Source: Silicimonas sp.
GTDB taxonomy: Bacteria; Pseudomonadota; Alphaproteobacteria; Rhodobacterales; Rhodobacteraceae
Assembly: GCA_022819605.1 (NCBI GenBank)
Contig: JAJEGW010000208.1
Span: forward strand, 62,001-126,000
Direction: 5' to 3'
DNA length: 64,000 nucleotides
Shown in pieces: positions 28,749 to 37,161 of the stretch. The notes under the pieces are model-generated. The model was given only the letters and a program-made list of their open reading frames with translations. It made no database searches and was not told the DNA's origin. The position numbers and the translations under genes are program-made. Each line of letters begins with the position of its first letter. The stretch's first letter is position 1.

Positions 28749-30827
28749 CTATCGCCGACCTTCCCAGAACCAAGTGCCGATCATCAGAATCGAAGCGAGC
28801 AGTAGCATGGTCCACGCTGGCAGCAACGGCGACACGCGGATGTCCGCTGTCAGGTAGGCTTCACGAGGCGTGATTCCGATCCACCCACGTCCCGACGCGA
28901 CCTGGCCTTGCCGGACCCGGCGGATATCTGGCACACCCTCGGTCATCTTGTGGACGCCGCCGCGCGTGTCTGCCACCGGAGTTGCCAAGAGTGCATCGCT
29001 CGCGATCGTCGCCTCGAACTCTTTCAACGCTGCAGGGCCAAGCGCTGCGACACTTTCCTGGTCACCCTCTCTCAGCCGGTAAAGCCCAGCTTCCGGCGCC
29101 TGCCAAGTCAGCGAGTAACGACCGGGTGCGACTTCTTCCAGCGGCAGCAGGATGACTTCACCATTTGGATCGATGACTTCAACGTCTCCAACTTCGTCAT
29201 TGATCGTCCGGCGGCTAATCGTCATGGTCAGGCCCTCTGAATTCGCAGTCAACGCTTCCTCTTCCAGGTCGGGCTCCTTCATCATCCAGTGCGCCAGCCG
29301 TCTGAGCAGTTCCAGCTGCGGACCTCCTCCTTCAAAGCCCCGCGACCAAAGCCAGGCATGGTCCGACGCGAGCAGCGCAACGCGCCCCTCTCCGACCCGG
29401 TCGATTACCAGCAGTGGCGCATCGTCCAAGCCTTCCATGAGTGTGTGGCCTTTGTCCTTGGCAGCCACGTCGATTTGCCGGAGCCATCTTCCCCAAGCCT
29501 GTTCGTTGCGGATTGCCGCATCCTTGACTGGTGCCAGGCCCTCGGTCACTGGGTGACGCTGGCCGATGCGGGTCACCTTTGGCAGATAGGCAAATTCGCG
29601 CACCAGTCCGCTTGGCGCGGCCGGAAGTATCTCGGCCAGCGGCGAATAGTAGATTGATTCGGCCGTTGCAAAATCCGGACCTGCTGCGACCAGCAGTGCG
29701 CCTCCGCCCTCGACATGCTGCCTGATGCTGTCGAGATAGACGGCCGGCATGATGCCGCGCAGCTTGTAGCGGTCGAAGATGATCAGGTCGAATTCGCCAA
29801 CCTTGTCCAGGAAGAGCTCACGCGTCGGAAAGGCGATCAGGCTGAGTTCGTTCACCGGCACCCCGTCTTGCTTTTCGGGCGGGCGCAGGATGGTGAAGTG
29901 CACAAGATCCACCGAGGCATCCGATTTCAGGAGGTTGCGCCAGGTTCGCTCGCCTGCATGCGGCTGCCCGGAAACCAGCAGAACCCTCAATCGATCCCGT
30001 ACACCGTTGATTTGCACAACCGCCGCATTGTTGCGCGTGGTCAGTTCGTTCATTCGTTCAGGCAACGTGAACTGGATGACGTTCATGCCGCCATGCCGGA
30101 GCGTCACCGCAAGCTCGACATCCTGACCAACTGGCACCCGGAACCGGTCCGGCGTTCCGCCATCCAGGGAAATGTCGATGTCGGCTGTCCCGGGGAGGTC
30201 GGCAGGAACATCTCCCTGATCCTCGACCTTCAGCGTCAAGGTGACCGGCTCGTCAATGATCGCGAATGCCGGAGCATTCCGAATCAGAAGACGGCGGTCC
30301 CAGTCGCCGTCTTTCCCGGTCAACAGCAGGTGCATCGGCGCGGGAAGTTCCGGAAGGTGATCAATGTCATGCAGCTGCCCGTCGCTCACGAGAATCACGC
30401 CCGCAAGACGTGCGCGCGGCTCGCTTGCAATCGCGTCGGCAAGCGCCTTCATCAGGAGCGTGCCGCGATTGCCGTCGCTGTCTTCAACATGAACCATGCG
30501 GAGCCCGACATTGCCGAGGGCGGCGATTTCCTCCTCGACGCTCGCGATCGCTTCCGCGGTTTGGGAAGGGCGAATGTCGATACCTTGGCTCGCGCTTTCG
30601 TCTACCACAAGAATGACCAGGTCCGAGAGCGCTTCCCGCTCCTCGATCTGGGTCGACGGATTCGCAACCGCCATCAGGAGCAGCAAAAGGGCGATCCCGC
30701 GGAGCCACCACCCTGAAAGGCCGCCCCGGACAGCCATCAAGATCGGGACCAGCGAAGAGGCAGCCAGTGACCAAAGCATCGCCCACGGCAGCAATGGCTC
30801 GAAAAAGATGCTGTGAACGACCTGCAT
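28749..30827 (-). CDS. Membrane protein with vWA-like and glutamine-amidotransferase-like domains
   Basis: The 692-residue protein has two N-terminal membrane helices (about 12-33 and 43-58) and one at the C-terminus (LLPAWTMLLLASILMIGTWFW). The periplasmic part starts with a vWA-like segment (LVILVVDESASQG, GVILVSDGQLHD). It continues to a class I amidotransferase-like region (LRVLLVSGQPHAGERTWRNLL, FDLIIFDRYKLRG, GGGALLVAAGP) without a visible catalytic Cys triad. It is the last gene of the moxR-DUF58-DUF4159 operon, a Bat-like set linked elsewhere to MoxR chaperone function and envelope stress. Exact function unknown. Confidence 0.75.
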   Translation of the reverse strand: MQVVHSIFFEPLLPWAMLWSLAASSLVPILMAVRGGLSGWWLRGIALLLLLMAVANPSTQIEEREALSDLVILVVDESASQGIDIRPSQTAEAIASVEEEIAALGNVGLRMVHVEDSDGNRGTLLMKALADAIASEPRARLAGVILVSDGQLHDIDHLPELPAPMHLLLTGKDGDWDRRLLIRNAPAFAIIDEPVTLTLKVEDQGDVPADLPGTADIDISLDGGTPDRFRVPVGQDVELAVTLRHGGMNVIQFTLPERMNELTTRNNAAVVQINGVRDRLRVLLVSGQPHAGERTWRNLLKSDASVDLVHFTILRPPEKQDGVPVNELSLIAFPTRELFLDKVGEFDLIIFDRYKLRGIMPAVYLDSIRQHVEGGGALLVAAGPDFATAESIYYSPLAEILPAAPSGLVREFAYLPKVTRIGQRHPVTEGLAPVKDAAIRNEQAWGRWLRQIDVAAKDKGHTLMEGLDDAPLLVIDRVGEGRVALLASDHAWLWSRGFEGGGPQLELLRRLAHWMMKEPDLEEEALTANSEGLTMTISRRTINDEVGDVEVIDPNGEVILLPLEEVAPGRYSLTWQAPEAGLYRLREGDQESVAALGPAALKEFEATIASDALLATPVADTRGGVHKMTEGVPDIRRVRQGQVASGRGWIGITPREAYLTADIRVSPLLPAWTMLLLASILMIGTWFWEGRR

Positions 30828-30830
30828 GGC

Positions 30831-30932
30831 TCAGTCGAGTCCCAGAATTTGCCCGAACTGCCGTCGAGGCAGCGCTGGCAGTGGGAGCGGCGCGAGGAAT
30901 GCCAACGTGACGGCCTTGCTGAAACGCGTCAT
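30831..30932 (-). CDS. Possible 33-residue membrane-directed peptide in the moxR operon
   Basis: This short frame reads MTRFSKAVTLAFLAPLPLP and ends ALPRRQFGQILGLD. Its ATG overlaps the stop of the upstream DUF4159 gene (ATGA) and its stop lies 3 bases before the ATG of the downstream gene. It therefore fills the only 100-base gap in the operon exactly. The first half is hydrophobic after a basic start, like a small signal or membrane segment. It may be a real small protein or only a device for translational coupling. Confidence 0.45.
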   Translation of the reverse strand: MTRFSKAVTLAFLAPLPLPALPRRQFGQILGLD

Positions 30933-33694
30933 TGCCCCAGCCTGTCGAGCAGGGCCGGTACATGGACCTGGTCCGATTTGTAGTTCCCGGTCAGGACGTA
31001 CATGATCAGGTTGACTCCGAAGCGATAAGCGATCTCGCGCTGGCGCTCGCCAGAAAAGGCACGACCCACCGGAAACATGGGCCGTCCCTGTGCATCCATT
31101 GCCCACGCAGCTGCCCAGTCGTTTCCACCGATCACCACCGGCGTCACATTGTCGTTCAGATTCCTGAACGGCATGCCCTCGGCCTGCAACGCATCGGCAG
31201 GCGCTGCTTCTACCCAGACGTTCCGGCCGGCATGACGGCCCGGAAAATCTTGCAGGAGGTAGAAGGACCGGGTCAGCACGTGATCATGTGGAATTGGCTC
31301 AAGCGGCGGAACATCGAGTGACGTCGCCAGTTGTCTGAGCTTGGTCGCGTTTGAACCTCCCGACCCGTTTCCGAATGTCACTGCATCCCGTGTGTCGAAA
31401 TGTATCAGACCCCCCGTCCTGAGATATCGGTTGAGCTTCTCATATGCCTTGGCCGAGGGTCGTGGCTGCGCATCGGTCACCGGCCAATACAGGAATGGAA
31501 AGACCGAGAGTTCATCTGTCTCGAGGTTTACTCCGACCGGCTCGGCGGGTTCGACCGAAGTTCTGCGGACAAGAATGTTCGAGAGCCCCCTCAACCCTGC
31601 CGCAGCCACCCGATCCACTTCCGCGTTGCCGGTGATGACATATGCAAGCGTCACCTCCGACGCCGCCGAGACAAGTCGCTCGAAATCCTGTTCCTGTGCC
31701 GGTGCAGGTGTCGCGTGCCAAAGCAGGACCGCACCAGCCATTGCTGCCGGGGCACCCATCCGTGGCATACGGCCCGATTGCCAGAGCGTCGCCAGCACGT
31801 CGACCATGAACACCAGGATCGCCAAGAAGAGAAGAGGACCCTTCAGAGGAAACGACTGGGAAGCCGCAAACTCTTCAACCGGAACATCGACGGGCCAGAC
31901 AGCCGCGGCCAACTGCTCAGATTCACTAAACGCATTGAGTCCGATTGTGCCGCTTTCGCCAACATAGATTCCGGGCGGCAAGTCGGGGCCAGGGCTCTCT
32001 GTCACCAACCTGACCCCGTCGACACCTGCAATGGTCCCTGCTGCACTCACGTTGCCGAACCCGTCGAGGCGTCGTTCCAGCGTCCACACAGTGCCCTGCA
32101 GATCCTCCGCAGATGGCAGTGTCTGCCGCGTGGAAACAGCTAACCGTTCAAGCATCTGCACGAAGAGGCCGGATAGCGGCAGGTTCGACCAGTCTGCATT
32201 TGCGGTCACGTGGAACAGCACGACCTGTCCATTGCCCAGACGCTTGCGCGTAACAAGCGGCGTACCGTCTGCCAATGTGGCGATCGTCCGTTCGGCCATG
32301 CTCGGATCCGGCTGTGCCACCACCTGGCTCGACACCGTGACGTCATCGGGAACGGGAAGCCCAAAGAACGGGCTCGCCGCCGAAAAAGCCCTGAGCCGCT
32401 TGGGTTCGCCCCAGCTCATCGCTCCTCCGACCCGGCGCCCTCCCGCGCGAAGTCGCACCGGCAACAGCCCGTCCTCCGCTTCGCGACCTATGTCGGACGC
32501 GGCCAGGCGCGGGCCCGCAAACCGCAGCAGCAGGCCACCATCGCGCACCCACTGCTCAACCGCGTTGCGCTCGCTGCCTGCAAGCGCGGCGACGTCAGCC
32601 ATGACAATCACGTCGGGGTTGGCGAGGACAATGTCTTGAACAGCACCGCGAATCAGGTCGGCACCCGGGCGCAGCGCCTGTTCAAGGTAGTGCGTCGGCG
32701 AAAGGAGCCGTGACCCTTCCCGCTCCTCGCGCGCGGCAATGATCGCTATCTCGTGACGACCAAGGCTGTCATCCGTCAGGCTGACGGCACCGGCGGATCG
32801 AACTCCCTCGATCTCGAAGCGCGTCAACCTGTTCGTGAGTTCGGGCGGCAGCGACAGGACGGCCTCGGCCTCGCTCTCACCCTTGGGGATTTCGACGTCG
32901 ACACGTGCCAATTGCCTCTCAATGCCGCCAGGGTCGAGGCCATGCGCCACAACCGCCACTACACTTGCTTCAGTGCTCCGGCTTCTCGCTACAGGCACCT
33001 GAATGGTCCCGTCGCCGATTCTGGCAGGCTTCAGCGCCAGGACGGGATGCCGCGCCTCGAAGACGGACACTTGCCCACGCTCCTGGAGTTCAGCCAGTGC
33101 CGCGCTTCGCCAATCCTGCGCGATCCCGTCCGAAAACCAGAATGTATCGAAGCTGCCGTCGAGCCCAGACAGCCAGGACAGCACTGCAGGCCCATCCGGC
33201 ATCCATGGCTCAGGCACAACGCCCGGAAGTTCCGACAACCAATTCCTTGCCGAACGGAATGGCAAGACCGGGCGTGGCGGCAGGTCTGTCAACGAGACAA
33301 CGGCGGTCTCTCGACCTGCCACAGACGCTTCGCCAAGAAGACTCTCGACATGTTCGTTCCGCACTGACCAGTTAGGTGCACCCGCCCAGCTGCCGTCGAA
33401 CAGGAACAACAGCGGTCCGTCGCGAACCGTGTCCGCTCGAGGGGTCATGACGGGATCCGAAAATCCGACGATGGCAGCCGCAACCGCCAACATCCGAAGC
33501 AAAAGAAGCCACCAGGGCGTCCGGTCCGTCTGCACCTCGTCATCCGTGAGGCCAAGCAACAGGGCGACGCCGGGGAAGAGCCGCCGGACCGGTGCCGGTG
33601 GCACGGTTCGAAGCAGAATCCAGAGAATTGGCAGCAGCGGCAGGCCCAGGAGCAGCCATGGGTTGGCGAATGCCAGGGGACCAAGCGCCCACAT
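30929..33694 (-). CDS. BatA-DUF4159 double membrane protein
   Basis: The 921-residue protein begins with the BatA-type segment MWALGPLAFANPWLLLGLPL and a second helix (WWLLLLRMLAVAAAIVGF). A large periplasmic region follows with an interrupted vWA-like fold (PLLFLFDGSWAGA, VIVMADVAALAGSERNAVEQ). A further helix comes near LLFLAILVFMVDVLATLW, and the C-terminal DUF4159 domain contains TLAYVITGNAEVD, YWPVTDAQPRPS and LIHFDTRD. The ATG at 33694 has GGAG 9 bases upstream; a TTG one codon earlier is possible. It follows the DUF58 gene by 76 bases. It is probably part of a MoxR-dependent membrane complex. Confidence 0.82.
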   Translation of the reverse strand: MWALGPLAFANPWLLLGLPLLPILWILLRTVPPAPVRRLFPGVALLLGLTDDEVQTDRTPWWLLLLRMLAVAAAIVGFSDPVMTPRADTVRDGPLLFLFDGSWAGAPNWSVRNEHVESLLGEASVAGRETAVVSLTDLPPRPVLPFRSARNWLSELPGVVPEPWMPDGPAVLSWLSGLDGSFDTFWFSDGIAQDWRSAALAELQERGQVSVFEARHPVLALKPARIGDGTIQVPVARSRSTEASVVAVVAHGLDPGGIERQLARVDVEIPKGESEAEAVLSLPPELTNRLTRFEIEGVRSAGAVSLTDDSLGRHEIAIIAAREEREGSRLLSPTHYLEQALRPGADLIRGAVQDIVLANPDVIVMADVAALAGSERNAVEQWVRDGGLLLRFAGPRLAASDIGREAEDGLLPVRLRAGGRRVGGAMSWGEPKRLRAFSAASPFFGLPVPDDVTVSSQVVAQPDPSMAERTIATLADGTPLVTRKRLGNGQVVLFHVTANADWSNLPLSGLFVQMLERLAVSTRQTLPSAEDLQGTVWTLERRLDGFGNVSAAGTIAGVDGVRLVTESPGPDLPPGIYVGESGTIGLNAFSESEQLAAAVWPVDVPVEEFAASQSFPLKGPLLFLAILVFMVDVLATLWQSGRMPRMGAPAAMAGAVLLWHATPAPAQEQDFERLVSAASEVTLAYVITGNAEVDRVAAAGLRGLSNILVRRTSVEPAEPVGVNLETDELSVFPFLYWPVTDAQPRPSAKAYEKLNRYLRTGGLIHFDTRDAVTFGNGSGGSNATKLRQLATSLDVPPLEPIPHDHVLTRSFYLLQDFPGRHAGRNVWVEAAPADALQAEGMPFRNLNDNVTPVVIGGNDWAAAWAMDAQGRPMFPVGRAFSGERQREIAYRFGVNLIMYVLTGNYKSDQVHVPALLDRLGQ

Positions 33695-33770
33695 CAAACT
33701 GGACTCCGAGGCACGGCCGGAAGGATTGGCCGGGACTCACTTGACGATTTTGGCTGTCTGGACATCGCCG

Positions 33771-34664
33771 TCAATGCTCCCTGGCCAGTGCCATGTACAG
33801 CCAAAGGAGGGCCGCCGATGCCGGGGATCCGGTGCGACAGACGTTGAATTGCCAGCCCGCCAGCCTTGCAAGCTCCCAAAGCTCGGCCTTCCTGTCCGCC
33901 AGCCGCTCCAGATAGCGGTCGCGAAGTTCGTCCGCCTTCAAGGTTTCGTGCGTGAGCGTTCCACCCATGGATTCGAAGACCGTGCGCCCTGCGAACGGGA
34001 AGGCCTCCTCCTGCGGGTCTAGAACCTGGAGGAGCACGCCTTCAATGGCACGGTCGGCGGCACCGGTTACGGCCTGCCGGACGGGCTCCAGGTCGCCCAG
34101 GAAATCCGACAATAGAACGGCGCGCGTCCTGGCCGGCGCATCAGCAAGCTCGGGCACGGGGTAGTCGGTGGTATCCTCCCCTTCGGCAATTGCGCTGTTC
34201 AGTCGCATCAGCTGGGCATGACCGTTCCGCGGCGGCAAGCCGGAATTGGCCAGGCCAACGCGCTCACCGCCGCGCATCAGCAGAATCGCCAGCGCCAGCG
34301 CCAGCCTCCGCGCCATGTCGACCTTGCTTGGCAACGATCTCGACGATGCAAAATGCATGGACCGGCCCATGTCCAGCCAGATCATCACCGACTGGACGGC
34401 CTGCCACTCCTTCTCGCGCACGAACAGCGAGTCGTCACTGCGTGCCGAACGCCGCCAGTCAATCATGCTGATTTCGTCGCCTGCGCTGCTCGGCCGATAT
34501 TGCCAGAACTCGTCGCCCGAACCGACCCGCCTGCGCCCATGCTCGCCAGGCATGACGCAGGCCGCAAGGCGTTCCGCAGACGCCAGCAAGGGCGGGAACG
34601 TCTCGGCGAGAGTCTCTGCCGCGCGGCGCAGTTGCGCAGTCGTGCTGGAAGTCGCCTGCGCCAC
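33771..34664 (-). CDS. DUF58 protein (MoxR partner)
   Basis: The 297-residue protein carries the DUF58 core GRRRVGSGDEFWQYRPSSAG followed by DEISMIDWRRSARSDDSLFV and a vWA-like continuation (VMIWLDMGRSMHF, TRAVLLSDFLGDLE). DUF58 proteins act with MoxR AAA+ ATPases, perhaps delivering metal-dependent substrates. No membrane helix is seen. The GTG at 34664 overlaps the moxR region; an in-frame TTG at 34670, overlapping the moxR stop, has a better-placed AGGA. It lies directly downstream of moxR. Confidence 0.85.
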   Translation of the reverse strand: MAQATSSTTAQLRRAAETLAETFPPLLASAERLAACVMPGEHGRRRVGSGDEFWQYRPSSAGDEISMIDWRRSARSDDSLFVREKEWQAVQSVMIWLDMGRSMHFASSRSLPSKVDMARRLALALAILLMRGGERVGLANSGLPPRNGHAQLMRLNSAIAEGEDTTDYPVPELADAPARTRAVLLSDFLGDLEPVRQAVTGAADRAIEGVLLQVLDPQEEAFPFAGRTVFESMGGTLTHETLKADELRDRYLERLADRKAELWELARLAGWQFNVCRTGSPASAALLWLYMALAREH

Positions 34665-34666
34665 GC

Positions 34667-35677
34667 TCAAGCCGCTTCCTCGATCCGGGCAACTTGACGG
34701 GATACATCGTCGATGACTTCCTGCAACGTCAAGCCTTGGGCACGGGCAGCAAAACTGAGCGCCATGCGATGAGTGAGCACCGGTGTGGCAAGGGCCGTCA
34801 CATCCTCTTCGGACGGTGCGAGTCGTCCATCGAGAAGCGCGCGCGCCCTGACCGTAAGCGCGAGGGCCTGCGCAGCGCGCGGACCCGGCCCCCAACTGAC
34901 ATGCTGCTGCACGATGTCGGGCGAGTCTGCCTCCTCCGGACGGCAGCAGCGCACCAGGTCAAGAATCGACTCCATCACGGATTCACCCACAGGCATTCGG
35001 CGCACGATCGTCTGTGCGGCGACGAGTTCATCCGGAGTCAGGACCTGGGTTGACTGCTCTTCGGCCGCGCCGGTGGTCGCAAGCAGGATGTCTCGCTCGG
35101 TCTCCCGGTCAGGGTAAGGAACATCAATCTGCACGAGAAACCGGTCCAGTTGCGCCTCCGGCAGGGGATATGTTCCCTCCTGCTCTATCGGGTTCTGCGT
35201 TGCCAGCACATGAAACGGTGCAGGCAGTTCATGTTCGTCCCCGGCGATGGTCACCGACTTTTCCTGCATGGCCTGCAACAGTGCGGACTGCGTCCTCGGG
35301 CTCGCCCGGTTTATCTCGTCGGCCATGAGCAGCTGGCAGAACACCGGACCCTTGATGAACTTGAACACTCGGCTGCCGTCAGCGCCGGTTTCCAGAACTT
35401 CCGATCCAAGAATGTCGGCAGGCATCAGGTCCGGCGTGAACTGGACCCGCTTTCCGTTCAGCCCCAAGACGGTCGAGAGCGTCTCCACAAGCCGTGTCTT
35501 GCCAAGTCCCGGCACGCCGACCAGCAGGCCATGCCCACCGCAGAGAATTGCCGACAGCACGAGATCCACCACTCGCTCCTGCCCAATGAACCGCTTGGTG
35601 ATGCTGCTCTTCACGTCTGCCAGCCGTTCGCACAGCCCTTCGATCCCGGCCACCAGTTCAGATGAAGCATCGGACAT
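34667..35677 (-). CDS. moxR: MoxR-family AAA+ ATPase
   Basis: The 336-residue chaperone-like ATPase has Walker A GVPGLGKT (54-61), Walker B LLMADEINRASPRTQSALLQ, sensor 1 VLATQNPIEQEGTYPLPEAQ and the C-terminal lid. The protein heads an operon with DUF58, BatA-DUF4159, a small peptide and a vWA-like membrane protein, the usual MoxR context. These systems are thought to insert cofactors or remodel envelope protein complexes. The ATG at 35677 has GGGAG 8 bases upstream. It is divergent from the DUF1285 gene. Confidence 0.93.
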   Translation of the reverse strand: MSDASSELVAGIEGLCERLADVKSSITKRFIGQERVVDLVLSAILCGGHGLLVGVPGLGKTRLVETLSTVLGLNGKRVQFTPDLMPADILGSEVLETGADGSRVFKFIKGPVFCQLLMADEINRASPRTQSALLQAMQEKSVTIAGDEHELPAPFHVLATQNPIEQEGTYPLPEAQLDRFLVQIDVPYPDRETERDILLATTGAAEEQSTQVLTPDELVAAQTIVRRMPVGESVMESILDLVRCCRPEEADSPDIVQQHVSWGPGPRAAQALALTVRARALLDGRLAPSEEDVTALATPVLTHRMALSFAARAQGLTLQEVIDDVSRQVARIEEAA

Positions 35678-35737
35678 GGCAATCGCTCCCTTTCGCACTA
35701 TTATGCGCAGTAGAACGAACTATTGCCCCGGGCACAA

Positions 35738-36337
35738 ATGGCAAAATCCGAAGGCGGTCAAAACCCCGTGAAACCCTCGGCAGAAAGCATAGCCGCAACG
35801 GCCCGAGCCGCGTCTCGGCGCGGGCTGCCTCCGGTTCACCTCTGGAATCCGCCCGATTGCGGCGATCTCGACATGCGGATCGCGAGGGACGGCACGTGGT
35901 TCTATCTTGGCACGCCCATCGGGCGACCAGAGCTCGTGCGGCTGTTTTCGACGATTCTCAGGAAGGACGGGGATCGCTATGTGCTGGTCACGCCCGTCGA
36001 GAAAGTGGGAATCACTGTTGATGACGCGCCATTCGTGGCCGTCGACTTCACTGTCAAAGGCGAAGGCGAGGCTCAAACGCTGAACTTCGTGACCAATCTC
36101 GGCGACGAGACCAGTGCGGGATCGGAGCATCCAATTCGAGTCGAGCGGGATCCGGCGACCGGCGAACCATCGCCCTATGTCCACGTTCGCGCGGATCTCG
36201 AGGCGCTGATTGACCGCAAGAGCTTCTACAGGCTGGTGGAAATCGGAGCGCATCATGAACATGACGGTGCAAACTGGTTTGGCCTTTGGTCCGGCGGTCA
36301 GTTCTTCCCGATCATCCCGTCCTCGGAATTGCCATAA
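35738..36337 (+). CDS. DUF1285 protein
   Basis: The 199-residue cytoplasmic protein matches DUF1285 in its central part (PPVHLWNPPDCGDLDMRIARD, followed by GTWFYLGTPIGRPELVRLFSTIL). It ends WFGLWSGGQFFPIIPSSELP. The gene commonly lies beside moxR in Rhodobacterales; no function is established. The ATG at 35738 is chosen on homology, and a TTG at 35723 is possible. In relatives the next gene is often the CCA-adding enzyme; here a tRNA-like scrap and a transposon relic follow instead. Confidence 0.82.
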   Translation: MAKSEGGQNPVKPSAESIAATARAASRRGLPPVHLWNPPDCGDLDMRIARDGTWFYLGTPIGRPELVRLFSTILRKDGDRYVLVTPVEKVGITVDDAPFVAVDFTVKGEGEAQTLNFVTNLGDETSAGSEHPIRVERDPATGEPSPYVHVRADLEALIDRKSFYRLVEIGAHHEHDGANWFGLWSGGQFFPIIPSSELP

Positions 36338-36357
36338 GGTTCGCTACCCCAAGATCG

Positions 36358-36386
36358 CAGGTTCAAATCCCGGTACGGCAACCACT
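36358..36386 (+). repeat. Possible tRNA 3'-end fragment (attachment-site scar)
   Basis: CGCAGGTTCAAATCCCGG followed by TACGGCAACCA has the geometry of a T arm with TTCAAAT loop, a 7-base acceptor strand, a discriminator A and CCA. No matching 5' half (TGCCGTA) lies upstream, where DUF1285 coding sequence ends at 36337. The T stem pairs at only three of five positions, so this is not a functional tRNA gene. Integrases often leave such 3' copies. Confidence 0.35.
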
Positions 36387-36741
36387 TCTACTATGATTCG
36401 AAAGAACGTGCGAAATAACAATCAGTTAGGTCGACACGAGGGCGACGTTTCCTGCCTTTGGCTCTGAACGGACAGTGACCACCCGGAACACCTGTCGCTC
36501 GCCGCGACGAGGCAATCCCCGCATGGCAAAGAGAATGTAGCTGTCTTTCTTGATCCACCTGGTTCAAGGCCCATCGTGAACTTTCCGCCCTTGACTCGTT
36601 GCCTCAAGGTACTCGCGGTCGCGCATTCGATCCATGTCAATGCGGCGGCTCATTTGAGTTTGCGTCGGGGCAGCGACAGGAGGACGGCATTGACCGAAGC
36701 GCTTTGCATCAATGCGTGTTCAGTGTTTTTGGGGCTTATAT

Positions 36742-37053
36742 TCATGACTGAAGTCCTTCAGCCGTATACCGTTCCGCGTCCTCGTCCGGCAACCCGGCGC
36801 GATAGTCTTCAAGAACACTCTCGGACGCACCGGGACGGCTCCTGGAGCCGATGACCCACCCGGCCACCGCCACTAGGCGATGGAGAATGTTCCGTGCCGC
36901 GTTGACATCGCGGCAACTTTGCGGACCTTGTGCGCTACTTTCCCGCCGGCACTCGCAGCCTTGCGGTTCAGTTGTTGAATGCGCCTGACCCTCTCCCGCG
37001 CATAATGCATGGGCAGAACGAAAGCGCAACACTTTTCCTCCATCTTTCAGCAA
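36742..37053 (-). pseudogene. C-terminal relic of an IS200/IS605-type TnpB protein
   Basis: The minus-strand frame contains CRDVNAARNILHRL (36915-36874), the very conserved end of the TnpB zinc-finger/RuvC-III region (normally C-x-x-C-G then DRDVNAARNI). No upstream RuvC or DNA-binding part is recognisable, so most of the gene is gone or frameshifted. The frame ends in a CTGAAG-GA-CTTCAG hairpin followed by TCATGAATATAAG, similar to the right ends of tnpB elements, where the stop codon and guide RNA 3' part overlap. Inactive remnant of a mobile element. Confidence 0.5.
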
Positions 37054-37161
37054 AGTATGTAGATGCCGTGTTTTTCACCTTGGTCACGACCACATCCCAG
37101 AGCGATTGGAAATTCGAAGCGATTTGGAGAGCAGCGACAACTGGCGTGCGATTGAGCTCGT

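Larger units (their letters stand above)
36338..37161. other. Junction region: no intact gene, remnants only
   Basis: About 820 bases between DUF1285 and the acyl-CoA synthetase gene. It contains a possible tRNA 3' fragment and a TnpB C-terminal relic (listed separately). The rest has only short, overlapping frames. This is the left border of the amide-utilisation block. Confidence 0.6.

Noticed and set aside
36338-36386. Complete tRNA gene after DUF1285
   Set aside because: Only a 3'-like part is present, the T stem is imperfect and the would-be 5' half is DUF1285 coding sequence.
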